A DNA stretch of 35,306 bases, from the IMG/VR virus record IMGVR_UViG_3300027721_000041, positions 1-35,306 of that record. One strand, written 5' to 3'. The position numbers and the translations under genes are program-made. Below are positions 20,448-28,626 of the stretch, piece by piece. The notes beneath the pieces were generated by a model. That model saw only the letters and a program-made list of their open reading frames with translations, was not told the DNA's origin and ran no database searches. The DNA is from a virus. The number at the start of each line of letters is the position of its first letter. Position 1 is the stretch's first letter.

Positions 20448-22298
20448 ATGATAAATTTATATCAGGCAAGGACCAACACCATCACTATTTATGACCTATA
20501 TTCTAAGGTCACGATTCCTGATGCATCACTTCACTACCTCTTTAATTTTAGGGACTTCTATAATAGTGATGTAAATGCTGTTCTTATAGACAGGTCTTCC
20601 TATCCAGATAGATATAGCACTTTTTATTTCACAGATGGGTCAGATGGCACACTCAGAGCCTCAGGTGAATATAACATATATGAAAGCCCGATAGATAGCA
20701 GCACAATCGATGCTTCTATTATGAACCTCCTGGAAAATGGGCAATACACCTTTGTTAAGGAAACGGATTCTGATGTCTATTATGACCCATCTCTTTTTGA
20801 CTATAAAGGATACGATGTTGTATTCGATCCTCTCTTCAGCACGGGAACAGGTTCTGTTACCTCTTTCCCTCATGATGATTTGACTGATAGAAATTCCAAG
20901 AGTAATCACCCTTGGGCATTGGCAGAAGCTTCCTTAGGATCTCAGTTCTACTGGCAAGATGGTTCTTTATATGTAACTGATACTTCTGGTGGAGGTGGTG
21001 GAGACTATGATGCTTCAATAGCTGACCTATGGAGCTATAATGCAATTCAGGATGCTTCTATATTAGCCCTTGAAGCTTCTATAGGAACCAGCATGGACTA
21101 TCCTTATGTTGATGGAAGCTTAGCTGCACGAGACGCTTCAATAGATGCTCTATTCTTATTAGCAGAAACTCAAGACCCAAGCATTCCTTATTTATATGAT
21201 TATACTCTGGACCTTTCAACAAGGATTGATAATATAGGTCCAGGAACTCAAGATGCTTCAATAGCTGACCTATATAATATAACCGAAGACCTCTCAACAA
21301 GAATAGATGGAATACCTACAGATGTCTATACTATATCTCAGGTGGATTCCAGCTTTGCTCTAAAGACAGAAATCCCTACAGACTTCTACAGTCAGGCTTA
21401 TGTGGATGGAAGCTTAAATGCTAAGCAAGATATTATTCCTGATGGAACTTTCGTTAAGGAAGCTTCTTTAGGAGCTCAGTTCTACTGGCAAGATGGTTCA
21501 CTATTCGTTACAGATGTATCTGGAGTTACTCCGGACGTGACGAAAAGTTATGTTGATGGGAGCTTAGGACTTCGTGATACTTCAATAGCTTATCTTGATG
21601 TCTATGTAACAGATTTAAGCACTTATGTCTATACACATACTCACTCCCAGGACGCTTCTATTGCAGACCTTTATCAGGAGATAGCAGATATTCCTCAGGA
21701 CCCAAGCATCTCTGACCTATATGATACTAAGGCTGATAAAACAGAAATCCCTACAGACTTCTATAGTCAGGCTTATGTTGACGGGTCTTTAGCAACAAGA
21801 GATAGTTCCATAGCAACAAATACTTCAGCTATTTCTATAAATTCTACTTCTATATCTGATGTCTCTACAAGGACCTATATTTTGGAACAGATAGATGCTT
21901 CAGCAAGAATATATCAAAATACTTTAGACATAGCAGAAGTAAGTTCGAATATTCCTACAGACTTCTATAGTCAGGCTTATGTTGATGGAAGCTTAAATGC
22001 TAAGCAGGACTTAATTCCTGACGGGACTTTCCTTAAGGAGGCTTCAATAGGTTCAGGACTTGAATGGAATGCTGGGGCTTTGGACGTATCTATTGATATG
22101 GTTACATCTTTAGTTGAACTAACCGATGTAAGTATTTCATCTATAGCAACTAATGATATTCTTCAATATGACCCATCAGGTTCTTCACCTAATAAATGGA
22201 GAAACCAACCTCCAGCTGATGCAACCCAATGGTTCTATACTAAAGACGAGATAGATTCTATGCTACTACAAATAATAGGAGGAACATACGGTTCATGA
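20448..22298 (+). CDS. Large tail fibre protein with repeated D-x-S shaft modules
   Basis: A 616-residue fibre. Repeated modules include TDFYSQAYVDGSLNAKQD (three near-identical copies), SLGSQFYWQDGSLYV / SLGAQFYWQDGSLFV (two), and many QDASIADLY / RDTSIAYLD units. By hand count there are about 33 D-x-S tripeptides. The repeating YVDGSL shaft resembles trimeric fibre segments, and a GGGGGD hinge lies near residue 185. The C-terminus contains a Trp-rich segment (NKWRNQPPADATQWFYTKDE). It probably forms a side fibre and binds the host surface. The stop overlaps the lectin gene start (ATGA). Its shaft units also resemble those of the fibre at 469-1647. Confidence 0.8.
   Translation: MINLYQARTNTITIYDLYSKVTIPDASLHYLFNFRDFYNSDVNAVLIDRSSYPDRYSTFYFTDGSDGTLRASGEYNIYESPIDSSTIDASIMNLLENGQYTFVKETDSDVYYDPSLFDYKGYDVVFDPLFSTGTGSVTSFPHDDLTDRNSKSNHPWALAEASLGSQFYWQDGSLYVTDTSGGGGGDYDASIADLWSYNAIQDASILALEASIGTSMDYPYVDGSLAARDASIDALFLLAETQDPSIPYLYDYTLDLSTRIDNIGPGTQDASIADLYNITEDLSTRIDGIPTDVYTISQVDSSFALKTEIPTDFYSQAYVDGSLNAKQDIIPDGTFVKEASLGAQFYWQDGSLFVTDVSGVTPDVTKSYVDGSLGLRDTSIAYLDVYVTDLSTYVYTHTHSQDASIADLYQEIADIPQDPSISDLYDTKADKTEIPTDFYSQAYVDGSLATRDSSIATNTSAISINSTSISDVSTRTYILEQIDASARIYQNTLDIAEVSSNIPTDFYSQAYVDGSLNAKQDLIPDGTFLKEASIGSGLEWNAGALDVSIDMVTSLVELTDVSISSIATNDILQYDPSGSSPNKWRNQPPADATQWFYTKDEIDSMLLQIIGGTYGS
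21366..22060 (+). repeat. Three DNA-level copies of a fibre shaft module
   Basis: Near-identical DNA segments of about 50-100 bases start at about 21366, 21741 and 21951 and encode the same TDFYSQAYVDGSL unit. The first and third also share NAKQD-IPDGTF and KEAS downstream. A related pair encoding FYWQDGSL lies near 20940 and 21478. Such repeats allow recombination to shorten or lengthen the fibre. Confidence 0.8.
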
Positions 22299-23116
22299 AC
22301 GAGATTCTAAAATATGATGCAAGCATACTAAAGTATGAGACAGAAATCCTAACCTATTTAGGAGATAATGGGATTCCTGTTACAGGACTTTTAGGCTATT
22401 ATAAATTTGATGAACTCTTTGGAGCAACCTCAGCAGAAGATTCTTGGGACGATAACGATTTAGTAAGTGTCTATGGCCAACAAGCAAGCAATGGAAAGAA
22501 TATACGATGTTATTATCCAAGAGCAGGAATAGGTTCAGGCCTTCCTACTATAGCATATTCAGCTGACCCATCTGTTTATAATTTTGGGCTATCCGATGCA
22601 TGGACTATTAGCACCTGGATAAAGAGAGTTCAGAAAGGAGCTCTTGATGATAACTTCTTAATGGGAAAATGCGAAACCTCTTATATTGAAGGTGATGATA
22701 AATATGGGATTACATTAGGATGGTATGTCTTTCTTGACCTTAACAAACCTGCTGTAGTAATTATAAATTCAACAGGAGCTATAGTTGCTGTAAAAGAAAT
22801 AGATACAGTTCCTCTTTCAGCCTGGACACATTTAGTATTTACCTATAGTGGTTCAGGTTCTTCAAGCGGACTAAATATCTATCTTAATGCAGATGATTCG
22901 AGTGTCTCTAAATATGATGAACCATTGGCCCCAACAGGAGATACAAGGTCAGATAAGGTTTTTACTATAGGCTTTACAGATATAACAGATAACTATCCTG
23001 CAGAAACAAATCCCCTTAATGCCTATATTGACGAGACTGCAATATATAATAGGGTCATATCAGGAGCAGAAGTAGCTTTTATATACAATAATGGAATTGG
23101 ACGATTTTTAAAATAA
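22295..23116 (+). CDS. LamG/concanavalin A-like lectin-fold protein
   Basis: A 273-residue protein. A short N-terminal segment of repeats (KYDASILKYETEIL) links it to the fibre. A jelly-roll domain from about residue 30 follows, with WTISTWIKRV, then AWTHLVFTYSGSG, GLNIYLNADDSSV, and the final IDETAIYNRVISGAEVAFIY strand. This is the typical Laminin_G_3 layout. Glycan binding on the host surface is the expected role. It is a relative of the protein at 1647-2336, each sitting just after a D-x-S fibre gene, so fibre plus lectin pairs are duplicated. Start codon overlaps the fibre stop (ATGA). Confidence 0.8.
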   Translation: MNEILKYDASILKYETEILTYLGDNGIPVTGLLGYYKFDELFGATSAEDSWDDNDLVSVYGQQASNGKNIRCYYPRAGIGSGLPTIAYSADPSVYNFGLSDAWTISTWIKRVQKGALDDNFLMGKCETSYIEGDDKYGITLGWYVFLDLNKPAVVIINSTGAIVAVKEIDTVPLSAWTHLVFTYSGSGSSSGLNIYLNADDSSVSKYDEPLAPTGDTRSDKVFTIGFTDITDNYPAETNPLNAYIDETAIYNRVISGAEVAFIYNNGIGRFLK

Positions 23117-23124
23117 TAAGGGAT

Positions 23125-24462
23125 ATGCCTAATCAGATAATATTAAAATATGGAACTTCAGATCCTTCAGGATTGATACTTCTTGCAGAACCTGCAGTAG
23201 ACGTCTCTACAAAGATACTCTATGTTGGAACAGACGCTTCAGGAGCTGTCATGAGTATTTCTAATGATGAACTTCAAGTTCTTGCAGCTGATACAGGAGA
23301 TGGTCTTGTATGGAATCCTGAAACAGGACTTCTTGATGTAAGTGTAGCAACAGTTACATCTCTGGAAGCACTAACTGATGTAAGTGTTGTTGAAGTAAGT
23401 ATTGGTGATGTCTTAGCATATTCAGAAGCTGGATGGACGAATACAGGAATATCTACAGGGGAACTTATAGATGTTCAGGATGGAAGCCTATTGGATATTC
23501 AAGACGCTGTATTAGTGGATATTGATGCAAGTTTAGCAGCTAAAGTAGATTCAGTTGTTTATGTAGGGAATAGCTATTTTAAGATCCTTAATAACGAAAC
23601 CGATGGAGCATCTATTAGATATTATGATGACATGGGTCCTGAAGAAATTAGATGGAGTTTTACTGGAGGTGGAAATGCGGGAATAATTATAGATTCCTCA
23701 AATAATGGAAAGGTCTTAGAAATGTTTGCTGGGTCAGCAATACAGGCCTATCAAAGAATACAATATAATGAGGATAAATCAGGATCCTATGATGAAAGAA
23801 CACTTATAGATAAAGGATATGCAGATGGAGCTTATCTCCAAAAATCTTCTTCCGATGGTCTAACAGTTGTAGATGGTTCTATAGTCTTTGGAGACTATGC
23901 TAACGGAAACTACCTTGAAATATATTCTGATGGAACTATCAGGGCTCATGGGGCTGCAACAGGATACGATGACTTATTCGTTCCTCTCGTTCAGGGAAAA
24001 CAGGGTTCAACGTCATTACCTAATTTCGATTATGATGAGGTTGCTTATATGTTCCCACAAAATGATCCTGATGAAATACTATATTTCCAGGTTCAACTTC
24101 CTCACAGATGGAAAGAAGGTAGCAGACTATATCCTCACGTTCACTATAGACAAGCAGATGCTTCAACAGCTCCAACTTACAAATTGGACTATAAAATAGC
24201 AAGCATAGGAGGTTCCTTTAATAATGCTTGGCAGACCTATACAATGGACACTTCAGTAGCTGCATGGATAGATTCTTCGACACATCAGCTTAACAGAGGA
24301 GATGGAGGAGTGGATGCTTCAACATATACAAAATCAGCAATAATTCTATGTAAACTATATAGAGATGATAATACTGTAACAGGAGACGTTCCGACCTACC
24401 AATTTGACATACATTTTGAGGTTGATGGGCTTGGAAGCGAAACTGAATTTACTAAAATATAA
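23125..24462 (+). CDS. Tail fibre / receptor-binding protein
   Basis: A 445-residue protein. The N-terminus MPNQIILKYGTSDPSGLILL followed by AVDVSTKILYVGTDASG is a module seen at the start of many fibre proteins of aquatic and gut phages. The middle is shaft-like with DVSV, DGSL and DASL units. The C-terminal 165 residues (LYFQVQLPHRWKEGSRLYPH, then VHYRQADAS) match a recurring receptor-binding-type domain with a characteristic LPHxWKEGSxLxPHVH motif. The paired His could bind metal, but I cannot show it. It lies 8 bases after the lectin gene in the fibre operon. Confidence 0.75.
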   Translation: MPNQIILKYGTSDPSGLILLAEPAVDVSTKILYVGTDASGAVMSISNDELQVLAADTGDGLVWNPETGLLDVSVATVTSLEALTDVSVVEVSIGDVLAYSEAGWTNTGISTGELIDVQDGSLLDIQDAVLVDIDASLAAKVDSVVYVGNSYFKILNNETDGASIRYYDDMGPEEIRWSFTGGGNAGIIIDSSNNGKVLEMFAGSAIQAYQRIQYNEDKSGSYDERTLIDKGYADGAYLQKSSSDGLTVVDGSIVFGDYANGNYLEIYSDGTIRAHGAATGYDDLFVPLVQGKQGSTSLPNFDYDEVAYMFPQNDPDEILYFQVQLPHRWKEGSRLYPHVHYRQADASTAPTYKLDYKIASIGGSFNNAWQTYTMDTSVAAWIDSSTHQLNRGDGGVDASTYTKSAIILCKLYRDDNTVTGDVPTYQFDIHFEVDGLGSETEFTKI

Positions 24463-24475
24463 ATAATTTGATAAA

Positions 24476-25804
24476 ATGAGCAGCATAATTAAAGTAGGAA
24501 ACCAAATCGTTGTAGTTGATAATAAGCTACTTAGCGTTGATGTTAGCACATCCCCAACTCCAACTCCATCAACAGAACCAGTTCAAGGAGACTTTAAAGT
24601 AGGAGGACATACTATAACTTTGGCTACAGGAGGCAATGCTTCATATGCACAAATAGCATTTCCTTCAGAAAGCAAAGTAGCTATTCCATTTAGAGCGACG
24701 AGGGATTCAAGCACTTATTTCTATTCCCTAACTGATTTAGATGGCAATTTTGTTGCTGAGCCTGAAATGCCAGCAGCAGGCACAGTAATTTCAGATTGGG
24801 TTTGGGTCTCAGAAAATGATCCTATAATTGCTTATAACGTTTTTGCAGCGAGCGGAAATATTTCAAGATCTTCAATTCCTTGGACAGGATCCTTTGGGAC
24901 CTCATCGGGATATAACTATATGCCTACGAGCATTGCATATGATTCGACAAATGATAGAATATACGTTGGAGGCTATTTCCATACCTATGGAGGCTTAGCA
25001 GCAAGAAGACTTGTCTGTATTGATGGAACAGATGGAAGCACTTATGCAGCCTTTGATACAACTTCTGGCTTTACAGCAGCTACCAGCTCTTATGTCACTG
25101 GACTATTTATTATAAGTGACCTCGGTGGGACTGGAGAAAACCTTATTGCTATAGGAAGAAGTTTAACAACATATGGAGGACTAACTATTCCATCTAATAT
25201 CTGCGCTATTACTACAGCTGATGGCTCTCTTAATGGAACATTTAGCACTGCTATTGGAACAGGAACAGGAGCATCTTCTGATACAATCTATTGCGGATAT
25301 CAGGATGTGACTGGTAAAAATCTATACTTAGCTATGAGCACTACTTCTTTCGGAGGTAGTCAGTTCAATAAAATATGCAGAATAAATACGGAAATAGGGG
25401 TTCTTGATACAGACTGGGTTCCAGCTAATGACGGCTCTGTATTTGTAGTGTCAACGCAATCTCAGATCATTCAGGACCCGTGGACAGCTGGAAATATAAT
25501 TGTTGTAGGAACCACTTGGGATAATTCATTTACTATATCAAAAGCTGATGGAACTGCAACTTCTCTTTCAGCTGCTTATGATCAGCAAGGAGGACTTATA
25601 GGAGACCATTTTAAAAGCGCATCATCTCTATATAGATTTAAACCAAGCGCTGATGCGACTAAAATATATGTAGCAGGGAACTTCTATTCAACAGATGATT
25701 ATCACTATTATAATCAGAGAGCAAGATTAAGCATTGACGCTCAGAACTCTATAATAGAGAATGATTCTAACGTTGCAGATAGTAGCATATTGCTTCCATC
25801 ATAA
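24476..25804 (+). CDS. Fibre-associated beta-propeller-like protein (delta-60-type repeats)
   Basis: A 442-residue protein. A Pro/Thr linker (TSPTPTPSTEP, about residues 25-36) separates a short N-terminal anchor from the body. The body repeats RIYVGGYFHTYGGLAARRLV / NLIAIGRSLTTYGG / KIYVAGNFYST, the look of delta-60 (DUF5122) repeats that build beta-propellers ('v-GG-F-ty-g---ri-rln-dGs-d--f'). Propellers often mediate binding to surface polymers. D-x-S motifs are again frequent (DVST, DSST, DGST, DSSI). Last gene of the fibre cluster; the portal gene follows after 35 bases with no terminator seen. Confidence 0.65.
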   Translation: MSSIIKVGNQIVVVDNKLLSVDVSTSPTPTPSTEPVQGDFKVGGHTITLATGGNASYAQIAFPSESKVAIPFRATRDSSTYFYSLTDLDGNFVAEPEMPAAGTVISDWVWVSENDPIIAYNVFAASGNISRSSIPWTGSFGTSSGYNYMPTSIAYDSTNDRIYVGGYFHTYGGLAARRLVCIDGTDGSTYAAFDTTSGFTAATSSYVTGLFIISDLGGTGENLIAIGRSLTTYGGLTIPSNICAITTADGSLNGTFSTAIGTGTGASSDTIYCGYQDVTGKNLYLAMSTTSFGGSQFNKICRINTEIGVLDTDWVPANDGSVFVVSTQSQIIQDPWTAGNIIVVGTTWDNSFTISKADGTATSLSAAYDQQGGLIGDHFKSASSLYRFKPSADATKIYVAGNFYSTDDYHYYNQRARLSIDAQNSIIENDSNVADSSILLPS

Positions 25805-25839
25805 TGATGACTAATTAATTGACAATAATATAAAAAACT

Positions 25840-27213
25840 ATGGAAGAGCAAAAACCAATCATAGCATATACGAATTTTGAATTTGCTGAACTCAACCCTA
25901 AAGAGAGCGCACCTGTCTTTACAGAGGTTAGGGGCAAAGACTGGATTCCTTATCTCTCTTCAGATGGTAATTCCCAATATCCAGAAAAGCTTATAGAGCT
26001 ATTTACTAATAGCGCTCTTCATGGAGCTATCCTGAGGTCTAAGATAGACCAAGTATCAGGAAATGGATTTATATGGGATGCTTCAGAAGGCTCAGATGAG
26101 ATGGACACTTTCATGTCTGCAGTAAATGACCAGGAAGATGCTAACGAGGTCCTATGGAAATTAAGTAATGACCTAAATCTATTTGGAGGTGTAGCTCTTC
26201 TTATAAACTGGTCTAAGGACTGGACTAAGATAGTCTCTATAGAACATATAGATTTCTCCAAAGTCAGATGCTCAACAGTAGATGACAATGGAAAAATTTC
26301 AGGATATTACTATTCATGGGACTGGTCAAAACAGAGAAATGATAGGGTCTTTATTCCCGCCTTCAACGAGGCAACTGCATCAGAAAATAAGCAGGCCTAT
26401 GAAGATGCTGTAAAGAAGGGAAATAGCGAAGAACTTCAGAAGATATTCTTACAGCCAACAACACAGATATTCTATTACAAACCCTATATCAGTGGATATT
26501 TCTATTATCCTCTTCCAAGTTATGTAGGATGTATCAACTCTATTGAGACTGATATTATGTCTGACCAATATGGAACTTCAGCATTTAAGAATGGTCTTAA
26601 TACTGATGTGATGGTTACTTTCTTCAATATCAGAACTCCTGAAGCTAAGAACGAAGAGGCAAGAAAATTCCTTAAGATGCACACAGGAGCAGCTCAGGCT
26701 AAGAAACCTCTTATTGCTTTTGCTGATGATGCAACTCAGGCTCCTAAGGTAGATAATATAGGTGGTTCAAAAGAGGACAAACTCTTTATGACTATCAACG
26801 AGAACACTATGCAGAAAATTCTTTCAGGACATAGAGTTACAGACCCAGTTCTTGTAGGGATTAAAACTCCAGGAGAATTAGGAAATAGTGATTTAGGACT
26901 TGCAATAGATTTCTGGAACAAGACCGTTATAAATCCTATGCAGCAGACTGTTACAAAGATATGGAACAAGTTTATGGATATAAATGAATTTCCAAGTGTA
27001 GATATTGCTCCTTTCATATTTACAGATGAAGTAGTAGAACCAGAAGAAGAGACTGATGTTGCTGATACAGATGCTGATGCAGGAGCTCCTGTAGAAATGG
27101 ACCGTATGAAAAAGGGAGTAGGAAGAGATGGAATTATAAGGAAATATCATACTGTCTCAACCCGCAAGAATATCAGCAAGAAGCTTAAAGAAAAGAAACT
27201 TAAAACCGAATAA
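25840..27213 (+). CDS. Portal protein
   Basis: A 457-residue portal. The N-terminal ALHGAILRSKIDQVSGNGF segment (about residues 58-76), the LFGGVALLINW strand, the SIEHIDFSKVR block and the later SDQYGTSAFKNG and ISGHRVTDP-like (LSGHRVTDPVLVG) segments match portal proteins of Bacteroidetes siphoviruses. It forms the dodecameric ring at the head vertex through which DNA passes. The C-terminal tail is basic (KNISKKLKEKKLKTE) after an acidic stretch. It lies after the fibre cluster, far from terL and the capsid gene, an unusual order. The next gene begins two bases after its stop. Confidence 0.88.
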   Translation: MEEQKPIIAYTNFEFAELNPKESAPVFTEVRGKDWIPYLSSDGNSQYPEKLIELFTNSALHGAILRSKIDQVSGNGFIWDASEGSDEMDTFMSAVNDQEDANEVLWKLSNDLNLFGGVALLINWSKDWTKIVSIEHIDFSKVRCSTVDDNGKISGYYYSWDWSKQRNDRVFIPAFNEATASENKQAYEDAVKKGNSEELQKIFLQPTTQIFYYKPYISGYFYYPLPSYVGCINSIETDIMSDQYGTSAFKNGLNTDVMVTFFNIRTPEAKNEEARKFLKMHTGAAQAKKPLIAFADDATQAPKVDNIGGSKEDKLFMTINENTMQKILSGHRVTDPVLVGIKTPGELGNSDLGLAIDFWNKTVINPMQQTVTKIWNKFMDINEFPSVDIAPFIFTDEVVEPEEETDVADTDADAGAPVEMDRMKKGVGRDGIIRKYHTVSTRKNISKKLKEKKLKTE

Positions 27214-27215
27214 CC

Positions 27216-27752
27216 ATGAGCGTATTATTAATGGATATAGCAAAATTTAAAGAGAAGTCTTTTGTTGACACAAATGTCGACGACAAAACGATTAAGCTCT
27301 CTATGGAATTAGCTCAGGACCAAATATTAGAACCAGTTTTAGGCTCCAAGCTCTTTAATAAAATTACTGAAGGAGTTGCAGATGGGAACTTAGAAATATC
27401 CTATCAGAATTTGGTAGTAAAATATCTTTGGCCTATTCTTGTTCAGGCAACAGAAATTATAGTTCAGAAGAAAATTCTTTATAGGATTACTAATGACAGT
27501 ATTGTAAAGAGCTCTAATGCTAATTCTACTGCTATAGATATATCTGAACTTAGAGACTTAATCAGGGACAACGAGGTATTCCTTAATCAGTATGTTCAGA
27601 AGCTTCAATTATATCTTAATGTAAATGGAGCATCATTTCCTGAATACACTCAGGCGGATGCAGATGACTTTCCTGCTGAAGGAGGAACTTCTGCTATCTC
27701 ATTTTACTATGATGGACCAGATATTTATGTTCAAGGACCAAGTTCAAGATGA
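27216..27752 (+). CDS. Head-tail connector (adaptor) protein
   Basis: A 178-residue protein. The helical pattern FVDTNVDDKTIKLSMELAQD, then QILEPVLGSKLFNKI, then YLWPILVQATEIIVQKKILY is that of head-completion/adaptor proteins (gp6-like; in Bacteroidetes phages a DUF6712-type family). It sits directly after the portal where adaptors belong. The C-terminus is Gly/Asp/Pro-rich (FYYDGPDIYVQGPSSR). The endolysin gene starts inside its stop region with a 4-base overlap. Confidence 0.7.
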   Translation: MSVLLMDIAKFKEKSFVDTNVDDKTIKLSMELAQDQILEPVLGSKLFNKITEGVADGNLEISYQNLVVKYLWPILVQATEIIVQKKILYRITNDSIVKSSNANSTAIDISELRDLIRDNEVFLNQYVQKLQLYLNVNGASFPEYTQADADDFPAEGGTSAISFYYDGPDIYVQGPSSR

Positions 27753-28195
27753 AGATATCAGAGCACATAACATACAAAGAGGCAACTATGACCCAGACGA
27801 GGTTGCCTAACGATCCTACAGAAGAGATATTAGCAGTGATGAGATTTACTGCTGAAATGGTCTTTGAACCTGTAAGAGAATATTTTGGAAAACCTATTGC
27901 TATATCTTCTTTTTATAGAAGCCCTGCAGTAAATAAAAAAATAGGTGGAGCTAAATCTTCTCAGCACCTTCTTGGAGAGGCAATAGATATAGATGCTCAA
28001 ATTTTAGGCATTGTTACAAACAAACAGGTCTTCGATTATATAAAAGAATATTTAGAATTTGACCAGCTGATATGGGAAGCAGGAGATGATAATGAACCAG
28101 CATGGGTTCACGTATCCTATACAGAGAGATATCCTCTCAGAAATCAAATTCTTAAAATGAAAAACGGAAAATACGAGATATGGAACGCTCATTAA
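27749..28195 (+). CDS. Peptidase M15-family endolysin (L-alanoyl-D-glutamate or DD-peptidase type)
   Basis: A 148-residue peptidoglycan peptidase. The zinc site is clear: SSQHLLGEAIDID (His73 and Asp80 of SxHxxGxAxD) and AWVHVSY (His121). FYRSPAVNKKIGGAKSSQHL is the usual M15_3 core. Its N-terminus MKISEHITYKEAT is a hallmark of this family in Bacteroidetes phages. It should cut peptide stems of the cell wall at lysis. Unusually it lies among neck and tail genes, not beside the holin-like genes at 2528-3756. No signal peptide, so release through a holin is expected. Confidence 0.9.
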   Translation: MKISEHITYKEATMTQTRLPNDPTEEILAVMRFTAEMVFEPVREYFGKPIAISSFYRSPAVNKKIGGAKSSQHLLGEAIDIDAQILGIVTNKQVFDYIKEYLEFDQLIWEAGDDNEPAWVHVSYTERYPLRNQILKMKNGKYEIWNAH

Positions 28196-28626
28196 GTAAA
28201 ATTATAAATACTTTCAGGACTTGGGCAGGAACCCACAGTCAGATAGCAACTTTCGAGAGCAAACCTCTTACTGAATTTGTTGCTAAGGATCAGAGACTAT
28301 ATCCTCTTATGTGGCTGGACTATTCAGCTATAGCTCCATCAGCAGGTTATGGAGTGTGGACCGTATCTATTCCTATCTATTTCTTTGACAGAGTAGAAAG
28401 GGACTATTCCAATATAGATACTGTTATGAGTAGCATGTTGCTTCTTGTAGACGACTTCCTAACGGAATTTAACGATAACCACTGCAATATTGGTTTTGAC
28501 ATAGACTATAATGCAGGAGTGTCTCCTTGGATGTTAGAATTTGAAGACATAGTATGCGGATGGCAAGTTAATGCTTCTATCAGAACAGGCTTCTCCAGAG
28601 ACGAGAACAAAATTCCCAAAGGGTAA
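28180..28626 (+). CDS. Tail-completion/terminator-like protein
   Basis: A 148-residue protein (FRTWAGTHSQIATF, then YGVWTVSIPIYFFDRVERDY, then IDTVMSSMLLLVDDFLTEF) with mixed alpha/beta pattern similar to the small neck and tail terminator proteins found between adaptor and gp10-like genes. It lies exactly in that slot. No catalytic motif. Its ATG overlaps the endolysin end by 16 bases, and the next gene overlaps its stop by one base (TAATG). Confidence 0.55.
   Translation: MERSLSKIINTFRTWAGTHSQIATFESKPLTEFVAKDQRLYPLMWLDYSAIAPSAGYGVWTVSIPIYFFDRVERDYSNIDTVMSSMLLLVDDFLTEFNDNHCNIGFDIDYNAGVSPWMLEFEDIVCGWQVNASIRTGFSRDENKIPKG

Noticed and set aside
20448-22298. Diversity-generating retroelement or variable repeat in the fibre gene
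   Set aside because: No reverse transcriptase gene or template repeat with adenine-specific differences was seen. The repeats look like ordinary shaft duplications.
20448-25804. Direct equation of D-x-S with the Bacteroides O-glycosylation motif
   Set aside because: The known motif is D followed directly by S or T and then a hydrophobic residue. Most copies here have Ala, Val, Gly or Pro between D and S, so the match is not exact; kept only as a hypothesis.
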